Assembly: GCA_030386875.1 (NCBI GenBank)
Contig: CM059562.1
Coordinates: forward strand, 73,530,201 to 73,594,200
Length of the DNA stretch: 64,000 nt
DNA from: Morinoia aosen
Lineage: Eukaryota; Arthropoda; Malacostraca; Amphipoda; Talitridae
Direction of reading: 5' to 3'
Positions 49,105-60,400 of this stretch are shown here, one piece after another. Numbering within the stretch: position 1 is the stretch's first letter; the number at the start of each line of letters is the position of its first letter. The translations under genes were made by a program, and so were the position numbers. The notes under the pieces were generated by a model. The model was not told where the DNA came from and did no database searches. It saw only the letters and a program-made list of their open reading frames with translations.

Positions 49105-49822
49105 CTTTCCACCAACGCCAATGCTACCGCCAACCACTGCTCTTTGACACCCATTTCACCACAAACTACTGTTCACTTGGTGCATCGCTACGTCAACACC
49201 AGAAAGAGTGCTCGTCACGTGACGTTTCCCTGCGTGAGTATTACGAGTCATTGATGAGCCTAGGTAGGTTGTCTAGTGTACGGGTGCATTTGTGTCCGAG
49301 CGAACCTGTGATGGGTGGAAGCGCAGGTGCTGCTGAAAGTTTTTCTTCGCTTCTGATAGGTGCGTGGGCGCTCTGCTATTAAATGTCGTCATTGGTGTGG
49401 GGTTCTCGTAGTGTGTAGTGGTGTTTTTTAATTTTGTTGGTGTTGTTGTGCTGACTTGATCATAATAATATCAAATAAATTGCATGCGGGTTTGCTGTAT
49501 TTGTGTGCCGTAGCGTGAAGTTTGATACTTTTGAAAAACACTCAAAGTAACTCCTTCGCGGAAAATTTTCAGAATGGAATTATTATTTTCAGGCGTTCAC
49601 AAGTATACGTTGCAATGCCCCTTTGCCATGTTTGCATAAAAAACATTTTCCCAAGAGAGAAACTGCGAGATGTTACGGACGTCCTCTCGTGTGGCGATAA
49701 AATACTCACGTTTCGACTCTTCACAGTTCGTTAGGCACATTTGAATGACAATCGTCCAAGGAATTCTATTTTCTTGTGCTTACTTATAAACTTGAAATCC
49801 ATCTGTTAATCTGGCCACGTGC

Positions 49823-49854
49823 GAATGAAGGAATGAATGAATGAATGAATGAAT
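49823..49854. repeat. (GAAT)n tetranucleotide microsatellite
   Basis: About seven GAAT units, the first two interrupted. Confidence 0.95.
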
Positions 49855-50316
49855 AAACCTATTTCAAAATAATTTCTTCACTTCCTTGACGAAATATTTC
49901 CTGTGAGTTGACTTGGTGTAGCCGTTTAAAATACAATAAAACACCAACCTGCATGATTTCTATCCGATTAGCAGCGATAAGGAAGTACGTCAGACGTTTC
50001 AGAACACGTCATGATATGAAACTCACTTTTAATCAAATGAAAAAGTAAACACTTGACTAGCTCCATGTCTGAGTGTCTGTGCGGCACCGCCTCGGCCAAA
50101 ACACGAGAATTCGATCCTGATAAGGGTCCCGGAGCCTCACGCACGTCACGGACTTATGACTTGCCCAAGTGTGATGAACTTGACGCTCCTACTTGTATGT
50201 CCCTCTGTGGCACTGGTCACGGTAGAGGAAACATAGTTGAGTCATTTTTATGGGGGATAATACATCTTCTCTTGTTCGGCTACCCAATAAAACGGCTTCA
50301 TTTCAAACAAACTTTA

Positions 50317-50600
50317 TGACGTCACCATTGCGCCATGTCGTTAGGCCAATAGCGGTGCCAGATTTGGGGCTAGCGGTGTTGCCAGATGCAACATGAGCGC
50401 TGCTATTTGTCCGTTGTCATGACGTCAGCATTCCACATGGTTGACGAAAAAAAGACTGGTTTGACCCTACTTTGTTTCTTCACCATGGCGCTTGTGCTGC
50501 CGCGTTATATTTAGCAGCAAAGTGCCCGCCACTTTGCGGGCTGCCCGCTTGCATAATCCGTCGAGGTGGGCGCACTTATGTCAACTCCTAATAATAAATA
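50317..50600. promoter_or_regulatory. CpG-richer island with two CREs and a CCAAT box
   Basis: TGACGTCA occurs at 50317-50324 and 50420-50427. Between them are GGCCAAT (near 50345) and a small duplicated block (TAGCGGTG then GCCAGAT). GC-rich sequence continues to about 50575. This is the most promoter-like stretch in the desert, but no transcript model follows it on either strand. Confidence 0.3.
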
Positions 50601-51559
50601 TTGCGCTCACCCGCGTCATTCTTAGGCTCTTCGCATGAATTGTCTTCCTCTTCCTCAGACTTTGTTGAACAATGTTCTTGACAACTACGGGATTCTTTTT
50701 GGGAGAAAGAGAAAGCTTATTCGTCATGCGGTGATGGACATCGTGTCTACTTTCGATTAGATTTTGGGACGTGAAGTCCTACGTAGAACAGTCTGTAGTT
50801 GTTGAACGTAAACGATTCTGAGGTTGTTGGTTTAGTTTTCGACTTGAATGATAGGAAATGGGGTTGTCATGTAGAGATAATGTTGGGTAGACATTGAGAT
50901 CTGTCAGCAATTTTTTCTCTGCGTGTGTGCTCGCACATATATGAAAAATGTGCACGAATGTTATTACAGTAATCAAGTCAATGCGTTGACAAAAAAGTGT
51001 TGTTATAATCAATTTATAAAGTATCAATGTTACAAAGTAAAAATAGATTAATTTTTCATTATTAAATATTGTTTTTTTTTAAACAAAAACACCTGCTTTT
51101 GTGTCGTTCTGTAAGTACAAATGATATGAGTAGAAATATTTGTACACTTGTAAAGAAAAGACTAGATAATTGCTGAGATATCACTTAGCAATCACAGGCG
51201 TCATAGTATCTTCATGAGATCTTTACTATCTCAAGAATATTCCGGTTACCAGAGATGACCTAGCGTTTAGATACAGCATTGTAAGTAGTATCTAGGCCAC
51301 GCAACTCCACTGAAGTACAAGACCATTCTGCTGAATTGCTGATTCCAAAAAGACTTCGCAGCTGTTGTTCTCAAACGTGATTATCAGTACAGTACACTTC
51401 TTTGCAGCAGGTTGGGCACCCTAATGCAAGCAGTCTAACGCTGGGCATAACTGCTTCGTACAGGTTACTAATAAGTTCAAAGTAGTTTGCACCAGGGGAG
51501 GTGCTATTAGGTTATATTAGCCGTAGAGAGACCTTCGGGACTGCTGGATTTCGTGACCA

Positions 51560-51740
51560 CTTTGCTTTATTTAGTTTTTCATACCTTATTCGCTATCTCT
51601 TCCTTGTTTTTTTCTTGCCCTTTCTTCCTAATCTGCTGTTTCTGCTCGCAAGGTATCCTTTGTGAGAGCACACCTTATGTGTAAAGTACGTGTTGCTTCC
51701 TGGAGTTGCGCTGGGCAGTGTTTTTTATACATTAATTATA
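51560..51740 (+). mobile_element. Probable fragment of the short retroposon family
   Basis: Weak but ordered matches remain: a pyrimidine-rich segment, CTTCCTAATCTGCTGTTTCT, GAGCACACCTTATGTGTAAA, and a Gly/Cys-rich tail region. The equivalents in better copies are the CTGTTTCTGTG and ACACCTTGCGCATAG blocks. A diverged head may start near 51485. Confidence 0.4.
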
Positions 51741-51967
51741 ATTATCGCTTATCCAAGCCTCTCCCTGGAACTGCGCATTAGCTCATTAATGCACAATAAT
51801 GGAGCTTCTCTATGAGAAGAAATTGCCTGCTTCTGTGGTGAAACAGCTTCATTTTTATTCATGGGCTTGCGGAATAATCGACAACAATTGCCATCAGCAC
51901 CGTGCAGCATCTCTTATCGCAGCTGAATTCATTACTTACTTCGCACCGATGTGCCTTTGTATTCACC

Positions 51968-52190
51968 GTACAGACGTTACACCAACTATGTACCGTCAGT
52001 GCCCACTAGGTGTGCATTTATTGTACGTATTTTGTACCACTGTACAGACGTTACACCAACTATATACCGTCAGTGCCCGCTAGGTGTACATTCATTGTAT
52101 ATATTTTGTGCCGCTGTACAGACGTTACACCAACTACATCGTCACTGCCTATTAGGTGTACATTCATTGTATAAATTTTGTGCTGGCTAC
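51968..52190. repeat. 74-bp tandem repeat, 3 units
   Basis: Units start at GTACAGACGTTACACCAACT (51968, 52042, 52116) and continue CGTCAGTGCCC, TAGGTGTACATTCATTGTA. Confidence 0.95.
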
Positions 52191-53924
52191 CCGCGGTTTA
52201 CCATGGGAAGTACCCTTCAATAACGTCATATTTCAAAGTGCAATGCTCGCTCATGATGAAATCGTGGAATGTTCTGCTGTCTCAAACGTGGCATATTTCG
52301 TGCTTAGCCATTTGCTAGCATGTTTGTAAATTTTAAATGGCATTTGTGTACCTACATCGCCATTAATTGTTTTAAATTATGTCCGTGTTATGTTACATTT
52401 ATTTTAAGTTGTCATTCTAAATTGATCATTTTGGGACAAATTTATTCAAAAAATTTTGACGATAGGCGTTCACGCGACACAAATACATTTATGGCCACTA
52501 TACCTTACAGGTCGATAGGCAACAGTGCGAGAATGGGACAAGACAGTCCGTTATGTTCAGATTGCGACCCTGATAGTCCGTAGTCGTGCTGCGTGAGCTA
52601 GGACATGGTTTGCTCGCTTCCAATCAATATATAGCTCACCTTTGAGACCAGTGGCGCAGCCAGCCGAAAATTTGACACTCAGATATGAAGCTAGTCAAGT
52701 ATTTGCTTTTTCATTTGCCAGGATCCCCAGCAAATAATTTCGGGGGGACCAGACATTAATTATTAGCAATCTTTTTGTTCTTTTCTTAAAACGACGACTA
52801 AAACTAGCGCCCAGCTCAACATTTCGGGGAGGACATGGTCCTCGAGGCCTTCCCTGTTTGCGTTATACTGCGTGAGACACTTCAGATCTTTTCACACCGT
52901 CGTAGCGTTTGGAAATGGACTAAAGTCCAAATTAATGTAAGTTACTGTGGTGTATATGGGTATAATCATGCTTGGATTACTGCAGTTGAATGAATTTGCT
53001 ATTGAATGAATATTGCTACAAATGGATAATGCAAAATCCGAATAGCTGGGTCATGCCAGGGTCAGTATTGCACAGCTCCTATTAATGTATCTGATTGGTT
53101 GTCTGACATGAGGACTACCTCTGTTTAGGTTAGAGAACAGCGTTCAAAAAGCTATCACGGGTAGTGATGCTCATTTTGTATGAAAAAATTCTTTCCTGGT
53201 TTTGGCTGAAATAACTTTGTGTTCTTAGAAACAGTTCCTTGAGTTCTTAACGTCAAAAAACTTCGCACTGACCAGTGGGAGATTTTATTTGCGTGCACTC
53301 GAACTTAGAACATTCGAGGTTTGCATTAGCGGGGAATTATTTGAAGTTCTTCTGCAGGCATTCAATGTATCTAGAAAACAATCGTGATGATTTCAACGCT
53401 ATTATCCGAGAATTAGTTGCGTGCTTCTCATCGATTTGGAGGATAATACGAATTACCAGTGTTCGCTATTTCTTTGAAAAGTTACGTCACTTCTACGAAT
53501 GTACCGAAAAGCTACGGTTTTGAGGCCAGTACTGTATTCATATTATTTGATAATGGTTTGTTTATGTTGCGTGAGATCTAGCAAGTCTGCGTCCCAACAA
53601 CCCAAGACTCGTCAAACATCGCGTCACACTTTCTTGAAGACATTCAGACGCTTCGTGGAAAATATATGCCGTGATAGAAAACCGTTTATAGAACTTATTA
53701 CCCAATGGAATAATATTTGATATTATTTTTTAAAAATCGTATTTCATCCGGGATAATTCCATCTTTAGAGTGTTTCACTTCAAGAACAAAGTGTGTGTGA
53801 TATTCGGCACAGTTTTTAGAGTGCGTGGCTGCAGTCAGTAATGAATGTCTGTCCCGTGCATAGATCGCAGGTTGGCCGCGTGCCACTCGCGGTCTCTCGT
53901 CCCTGTACTCGGGTGGCCAGCGTG
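52191..53924. other. No gene seen
   Basis: Two plus-strand open frames (53275-53523 and 53499-53720) overlap but match no family I recognise. Confidence 0.5.
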
Positions 53925-54145
53925 TGTTGTGTTGCATCTGTGTGTTGGTGTCTGTGTTGTATGTGCGTTTTGCTGTGCGTGTTGCTGTTTGTGTTGTATG
54001 CGTGTTCCGGTCTGTGTTGTATCTGTGTGTTGCTGTCTGTGTTGTACCTGTGTGTTGCGGTCCGTGTTGTACCTGTGTGTTGCGGTCTGTGTTGTATCTG
54101 TGTGTTACTGGCTGTATTGTATGTGCGTTTCTTGGTGTGTTGCGT
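53925..54145. repeat. 25-bp TG-rich minisatellite
   Basis: About nine units of the form TGTGTTGTATCTGTGTGTTG plus CGGTC, with point variation at the edges. Open frames on both strands across this stretch (Cys/Val-rich on plus, Thr/His-rich on minus) follow from the repeat. Confidence 0.92.
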
Positions 54146-54459
54146 GTCTGTGATGTTCGCTGTAATGTGTGCGACCGCTACCTCTGACACAGAGTTGTTA
54201 ATTTTCTCAACATTTGATGTTATTTTCATTGTAAATTTCTGCTACTCCTTTCTCCAGTAAGGTTTTCTTGCCATTCAGGTACATGCGTTCCTGCACTCAC
54301 TGTCAAGTGAACGGTCTCTGTTTCTGAACTTATGAAAGGATCAATTCTATCGAACTTTTATTGCGCGAGTTATTCGAACTAGCAGGACCAGTGAAAATTC
54401 CATGGACAATGGCATTGTTAAGTTAGGTAGACGCATGGCAAAATTCCGTCAGCATTACC

Positions 54460-54545
54460 TATCCTAACCAATCCTAACCTATCACAACCTATCATATCCT
54501 AACCTAACCCAACTCAACCCATCCTAACCTTACTTTTCCTAACCT
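54460..54545. repeat. Degenerate CCTAA (TTAGG-like) tract
   Basis: Many CCTAACC and CCTATC motifs within about 85 bp resemble a decayed run of the arthropod telomere repeat (TTAGG)n, read on its C-rich strand. It abuts the short retroposon at 54591. It could also be an ordinary pentanucleotide microsatellite. Confidence 0.55.
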
Positions 54546-54590
54546 TTTAAAGTTACACTGAGGAATTCGGTAACCATGATAGTGCTAACT

Positions 54591-54968
54591 TCCCCCTGGG
54601 GGTACAACTATTGTATATCTACGGGAATTAGCGCTCCCAGGGGTAAAATGTGAGATCCTGAGCTGAGAGTTAGGTAGGCCATCTTTTTGTTGAAATAAAA
54701 CATTTTTTTGTTAAGGACCATCTTTTTTCGGTTCACTGCTGTCCTGTTTTTCAGCACCTCTAACTTTCTTCTTCAACTTTTACCTTGTTATAAATCTTCC
54801 TTCTTATCTTAGTGTTTCTATACGCACATGATCCCTTGCGGGAACTCCCTTGTGCATAGATTCCACGTTCCCTTTAACTCCATACTTAATGGTGCCTTCA
54901 TCCTTTCTCTCTTTGAACATTTTTGTTGTGGTAAAGGGAGACAAAAACTAATTTATTGTTAATAATCA
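54591..54968 (+). mobile_element. Short retroposon (SINE-like family), near full-length copy
   Basis: It starts TCCCCCTGGGGGTACAACTA and shows the family blocks AGCGCTCCCAGGGG, GAGCTGAGAGTTAGG, ATGGTGCCTTC and GGGAGAC, then a TTAATAAT-type tail. The flanks ATAGTGCTAACT (54579-54590) and ATAGTGCAAACT (54969-54980) match at 11 of 12 bases, an aged target-site duplication. Confidence 0.85.
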
Positions 54969-55133
54969 ATAGTGCAAACTCTAATTACTGAAACCGTCAC
55001 TGACGGACTACGCAACTTAGGAACTAACTAAGGAAGGAACAAGCAGAACCATTATATGATGGTTGCAAGTTGTTCGGTGTGCTTCTATAGGCTGCCTGGT
55101 TTGTTTATTGCTACATAATGCATTCACGCTAGC

Positions 55134-55556
55134 GGGAGTTGCGGGCAACCACGTGATCTTCTGTTGATGAGGTTGCGTGCGACCACGTGACCTCACTCGT
55201 GTTGATGAGGTTGCGGGCGATCACGTGACCTCACTCGTGTTGATGAGGTCGCGGGCGACCACGTGACCTCACTCGTGTTGATGAGGTTGCGGGCGACCAC
55301 GTGACCTCACTTGATGAGGTTGCGTGCGACCACGTGACCTCACTCGTCTTGATGAGGTTGCGGGCGACTACGTGACCTCACTTGATGAGGTTGCGGGCGA
55401 CCACGTGACCTCACTTGATGAGGTTGCGGGCGACCACGTGACTTCACTTGATGAGGTTGCGGCCTTGCGGGCGACCACGTGACCTCACTTGATGAGGTTG
55501 CGGGCGACCACGTGACTTCACTTGATGAGGTTGCGGGCGACCACCTGACCTCTGCA
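55134..55556. repeat. 33-38-bp tandem repeat carrying CACGTG E-boxes
   Basis: About twelve units of TGATGAGGTTGCGGGCGACC then ACGTGACCTCAC, with or without a TCGTGT insert. Ten units contain a perfect CACGTG (E-box/CLEAR-type core) and two have TACGTG or CACCTG. Each unit is bounded by TGAGGT and ACCTCA, so single units can fold. It directly adjoins the 23-bp array. Confidence 0.93.
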
Positions 55557-55668
55557 ATGCCCGTGTGGCCAGTGACGTCACGGCCCGCAATTCCTCCCTT
55601 CCAGCAAACCTCACACCTGCGCTGCTGGTGTGCGTATGTGCGCTTATAGTGTTCTGACGCCTGCCTGC

Positions 55669-56232
55669 TCTGGCTCATACACCTGCGCTGCTCTGGCTCA
55701 TACACCTGCGCTGCTCTGGCTCATACACCTGCGCTGCTCTGGCTCATACACCTGCGCTGCTCTGGCTCATACGCCTGCGCTGCTCTGGCTCATACACCTG
55801 CGCTGCTCTGGCTCATACACCTGCGCAGCTCTGGCTCATACACCTGCGCTGCTCTGGCTCATACACCTGCGCTGCTCTGGCTCATACACCTGCGCTGCTC
55901 TGGCTCATACACCTGCGCTGCTCTGGCTCATACACCTGCGCTGCTCTGGCTCATACACCTGCACTGCTCTGGCTCATACACCTGCGCTGCTCTGGCTCAT
56001 ACGCCTGCACTGCTCTGGCTCATACACCTGCGCTGCTCTGGCTCATACACCTGCACTGCTCTGGCTCATACACCTGCGCTGTTCTGGCTCATACACCTGC
56101 GCTGCTCTGGCTCATACACCTGCGCTGCTCTGGCTCATACGCCTGCACTGCTCTGGCTCATACACCTGCACTGCTCTGGCTCATACACCTGCGCTGCTCT
56201 GGCTCATACACCTGATCTGCTCTGGCTCTGAT
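55669..56232. repeat. 23-bp minisatellite, about 24 units
   Basis: The unit is CTCATACACCTGCGCTGCTC plus TGG. It contains no stop in any plus-strand frame, so three units read as a 23-residue repeat and create a 203-codon open frame (55630-56238). That frame is a by-product of the repeat, not a supported gene. Confidence 0.96.
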
Positions 56233-56507
56233 GCCTAGAATACGTAAGTCCGTGCGTCGCATTTCGATGGTTACAAAAACCGCTGCTGTTTCTCTTCTTT
56301 TCTAGCGACTACGTTGAAAGCTGTTATTCGCTACAGGTATATTATTTTGGAAATTTCGTGTTGAGTACATTTGAGTACATTTGGTGATTGTGCGTGTCCG
56401 ATGCTTATTTTTTCCTTGTAACGGTCCTGTCATTCTCAAGATATAGAGATTTGCTGGGTTTACTTGTGCGGAGCGCTTCATTTTTCTGATGTGTAGCATG
56501 AATTTTT

Positions 56508-56849
56508 GCCCCTGAATAGCTTATAACTTTTCTATTCAAATTAACGCTCCCAGGGAAATGATGTGAGGTTCTAAGCTAGGTATGCTTACCTTTTTTTAAA
56601 TAGAGTAAGGTTTTGTTTTGTTACTGACCATCTTTTTCAATTTTCTGCTGTCCTTACGTCACTTATAACTTTCTTCTTCAACTTTATCTTGTTTCAAAAA
56701 AATTTTTCAATCATGTTTTTATTCACAGAGTGTGGAGGTGCACCTTGTAGATCGATTCCCCTTTCTTTTAATTTTGCTTACCTTTTCCTACTCTTGGAAA
56801 CATCGCTGTTGTGGACAGGGAGGCTGAAACTATCTTATAATAAAATTGT
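56508..56849 (+). mobile_element. Short retroposon (SINE-like family), diverged copy
   Basis: It has the family blocks ACGCTCCCAGGGA, a diverged TAAGCTAGGTATG, the pyrimidine-rich middle and GGGAGGCTGAAACT. The flanks CATGAATTTTT (56497-56507) and CATGGAATTTTT (56850-56861) look like an 11-12-bp target-site duplication with one indel. It lies about 300 bp upstream of the schnurri acceptor at 57135. Confidence 0.75.
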
Positions 56850-57135
56850 CATGGAATTTTTAATCATTTGAATTATTATTGGTGGTGCAAAGAAAGCTGT
56901 TATTCAATGGCATGCTTTTTGCACGTGCATGCTATTTGTTGAACTGTAAAACTATTTTCCTTATGCCAATATTAAGTTTTTTGAGCACTGAAATATGTTC
57001 GTTGAAGCTCAACTAAAAACCCGTGGCAAGCTTTTTTAAGAATTCAATCACTCGCGTATCAGTCCCTGTAAACTTATGCATCTGATAACTAGATCTGCTG
57101 CTGTTCTATTTTAACATCTCTCCTCTATTGTGCAG

Positions 57136-57418
57136 ATAAGACCGGAGCGCTGCGGCCACAGTTGTGCTCAGAACTGATGCCCTGCCGCGACGCGAGCGAC
57201 AGCCTGGACGTCTCGCTTCACTTTCTCTTCCAAATACCCCAACCTGCTACTTCACGTTCTCAATTATTTCTCAATTTCTTCCGTTAATTTCATTTCTACG
57301 CCAGTTTTGTCGTGGGGCGTTTCCCTTGAGGATTTTTCCTCACTTAAAATTTGAAGTATCCAAATAATTTCAAAAGTTTGCACCTTGTGTGGAGGGTGGG
57401 AATGGAGTTGGTTGTCCC
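57136..57418 (+). other. Probable 5' UTR part of the schnurri large exon, or an alternative exon
   Basis: A good acceptor (pyrimidine-rich, then TATTGTGCAG) ends at 57135. The sequence after it is open for 49 codons in the frame beginning at 57138 (KTGALRPQL...) up to TAA at 57285, then becomes AT-rich. That frame differs from the main coding frame, so this stretch is either untranslated leader or a separate alternative exon. A second, weaker acceptor-like CAG ends at 57304. A small upstream ORF begins at 57402. Confidence 0.4.
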
Positions 57419-57428
57419 ATGGGCGTAA
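57402..57428 (+). promoter_or_regulatory. Upstream ORF overlapping the predicted start of schnurri
   Basis: ATG at 57402 opens an eight-codon frame (MELVVPWA) that ends at TAA 57426-57428. It overlaps the first in-frame main ATG at 57419 in another frame. If used, it would block initiation at 57419 and favour reinitiation at ATG 57446, 17 nt after its stop. It matters only if this stretch lies in the mature leader. Confidence 0.35.
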
Positions 57429-60400
57429 TCAGGGCTGAGATATCAATGAGCCAGCCTGCCAATGTCATTTACACTCACAAGAAGTTCAAGAGAACTTCTT
57501 CCCAGAGCTGGAAAGATGGGTCAGCAGAGTCAGCGGCGCTGCCATGCAGCGCTGCTGAGGGTCCCCAGCGCACCTCGGAGGCAGCGGCTTCAGACGAACG
57601 AAACTCGTGGGCAGCGCAGGAACGAGACGGAGCGGAAAGCCTTCTGTTCGCGGCGTCCCTCGTAGAGCAAAGGGACGCTGGAGAGAGGCTGCAAGGGCTC
57701 GTATCCTCGGAGACTTGTGTCATCAATGGCGCCAGGAGCGACGTCCTGCGCTGCTCGGACGGTGCTCCCGTCAGAGGAGTTTGGTCGTGCAGTTACTGCA
57801 AGTTCTCGGCCACCCGCGAAGACGAAGTTCGGCTTCACGAGGCGCAGCACTCGAGGCTTTGCGCCAGTTGTAGGGCCCCTGAAGTAGCCTGCTACTGCGA
57901 CCAGCTCTCCGCCAGGCAGTCCAGACTGCCGCCCTCGTCCTCTCTTGGCGTTTTTCCCTCAACCAATTGTCAGTTTACCACGAGTACCCATAAACTGACG
58001 CAGCCTGGCAAGCACCCAGCAGGTTCGTCCGTCACTAGTACAAAACCGAGCAATAATATTTATCCGATCGATGGGTATTCTCGAAGAGAGTTTTATCCTT
58101 CTTCACATGCTGTTCCCGACAGCACCACTGCTGGCAAAACAATCTATAAGCCCAAGTTCCGTGCAAGCTACTCACTGGATGAGCCCTCCAGCTTAATTTC
58201 TTGTTCCTCTACTACCTCTACTTGCGACGATGTTTTTGAGGCGTCTGAAGCCAAACCCAATGTTCCTATGCCATATAACTTAGTATCGACCTCTGACTTC
58301 AAATCAACGACCTGTTTGCCAAGACATGAAACGTTACCCGCAGTGAGGGGCGATGAGCCAGGGACTGCCTTAAGACTGGGATCGATTGTGGGGACTGGGC
58401 TCTGGAAGGGCATTAAGTCGCCCAGCCCTGACCTTGGGGAACACATCGACAAACTCATTGACCAGAACAAACTGATCATGGATTCTGATAATCCGCTCCG
58501 TAACCGCAAATACCGAAGGCAGTCCAGCATTGGAGGCTCGTCGTCAAGTGAGAATGAGAACTCCAGTGGCATGCGGAGTCGTCGGACGAGCGCTACAGAT
58601 TCTGCCAAATGCAAAGTGTCTGCGGTTACGACTTTGCCGAATAGAGTTCGCGTTCAAAATCTCATCGATATTCCTGTCGGTCAAGCTTCAGTTGCGGTTC
58701 CACCTGAGGCACACGTCTCTATCGCTTACAAACGCAGCGTGCCGGCGATAGGGCAGAGCAGTGGCCCCTCGATGCCCAACCTCAAATTTTCAGCTGCTGC
58801 TCAGATCGTATCGTCGAGCCACTTCACTCCTGCAGATCTCAAGCGCTTTTTATCTGTTGACAATAGTCTCTCAGCTCAAACAGCCGTGCCGTTAGTGCCT
58901 TCTTCATCTCTAGATCGTGAGGTCTACGTTCAACAAATTCTATCTAACCCAGATCATGACACTCAGAAAATTTTGGTCGCTAGAGGTGGCACTCACGGTC
59001 TTCAAGGAACTTCCATCATCCCTGTTGTAAATCCACCATTGCTGATCTTAGTTTGTCCTAATTGTTCTGCCAGTTTTAGGACCAGAGAGAGCTTAGAAGT
59101 CCATCTAAATCGACATTGCAGTGCAAAAGTAGATAACAACTTTTCTACCGAGAAAAATAATCCGTCAGTCAGTAGGACGTTCTTGGTGAACAGGAATGAC
59201 CCTCTGCAGGAGTCAGCGATAGATTTGCAAAAACGGGGCGAAATTCGGGACTTCTTGCCTGCACAGATGAGGAGCTCATCCGTGGAAAATGAACCACGTG
59301 TCAAAAATTTGATCGAAGACACTTCTCAAGGCCGTGGGTCTTCTCTTGGAGCAGATGTTCGGCTGAACGTGGACCACATCATGCCGCCGTTTAGAAGCAC
59401 TTCCCCTTACACTAGACAACAGTTGAGAGACACTAGCTTACATCCTAACAAGAAACGAAAGCTTTCATCAGAGACCCAACCCAGTTGTGACTTCTCTGTA
59501 ACTTCTGTTCATCCAGTGTTGGTTCACAACGGAGTGGTTGTCCAGCGCGCACGGGTGTCTGTGAAAGCGGTCGATGACAGCAAACGGCAGTCAAACAAAA
59601 ATCAACTTTGTGGTGGCGAAGTGAAGATCTGCGACGGGACAGAGTACAAAACGATGCGCATCGATACAAGTGACTGCAACCGTAACCTTGCGCTCGACAT
59701 GTGCCTTACAAGCTCTGTTGGACTCGAGGTCAAAAACGAACGTGAGTCGCGCTCGCCGACGAGTCACAACATTGTGACGCTCTCCAAGTCAGGGTTGAAT
59801 TGCGGAGGCACGATGGTCGAGAGCCGCGTCAGTTGTCCCTCCACGTCTAGTTCTGTGTCGCCTGCCACTAGAAGGGATTCCTCTTGTTCCGATACTAGTG
59901 ATACACAGTCCAATTTTGCCGGTTCAAAAACTTCGCTGAAGTTTAACGGTAAAGATGTGGACTTGCCGAGTATTTCTCTCTCGAATTTACAGCAGTACGC
60001 ACCGCAACTTCAGCTCCCAAACCTTTCTATCCCAGGTGTACCAATTCCTAACATTTCGGGTGTGATGTTATCAAAACTATCTTCGAGTCAACCTTCCATT
60101 ATGAAACCCAAACGCAATCCTTCTTTCAATGATCACGCCAAAACGAACGTCAATTATGCGTGTTCATCAGCTAACTCTAATGGCAAAGCATGCTATAAAA
60201 ATCCAAGTGATCCTACTTTAATTTCAGTGGGGAAAGAGAAGGTTCCATATGTACCTGGCATACCCGGTCCGTACAGCCAGTCGTCAACAAATTTAGCCAT
60301 GAACACCTCCCTGACGTCGCCGAAATCCGGGCCTATTTTCAGCACACTTCCCCTGACTTCTTTTAAGCCTGAGCAGCCAACCGAAGAAAAGAGTCACCTT

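Larger units (their letters stand above)
49105..51559. other. No gene seen
   Basis: Holds the GAAT microsatellite and the CRE/CCAAT island at 50317. Otherwise only short unrecognised open frames. Confidence 0.55.

Noticed and set aside
53816-54260. Cys/Val-rich plus and Thr/His-rich minus frames of 85-140 codons
   Set aside because: Generated by the 25-bp TG-rich minisatellite.
55630-56238. 203-codon open frame across the 23-bp minisatellite
   Set aside because: The 23-bp unit has no stop in any plus-strand frame, so any long array is open. There is no non-repeat coding sequence on either side.
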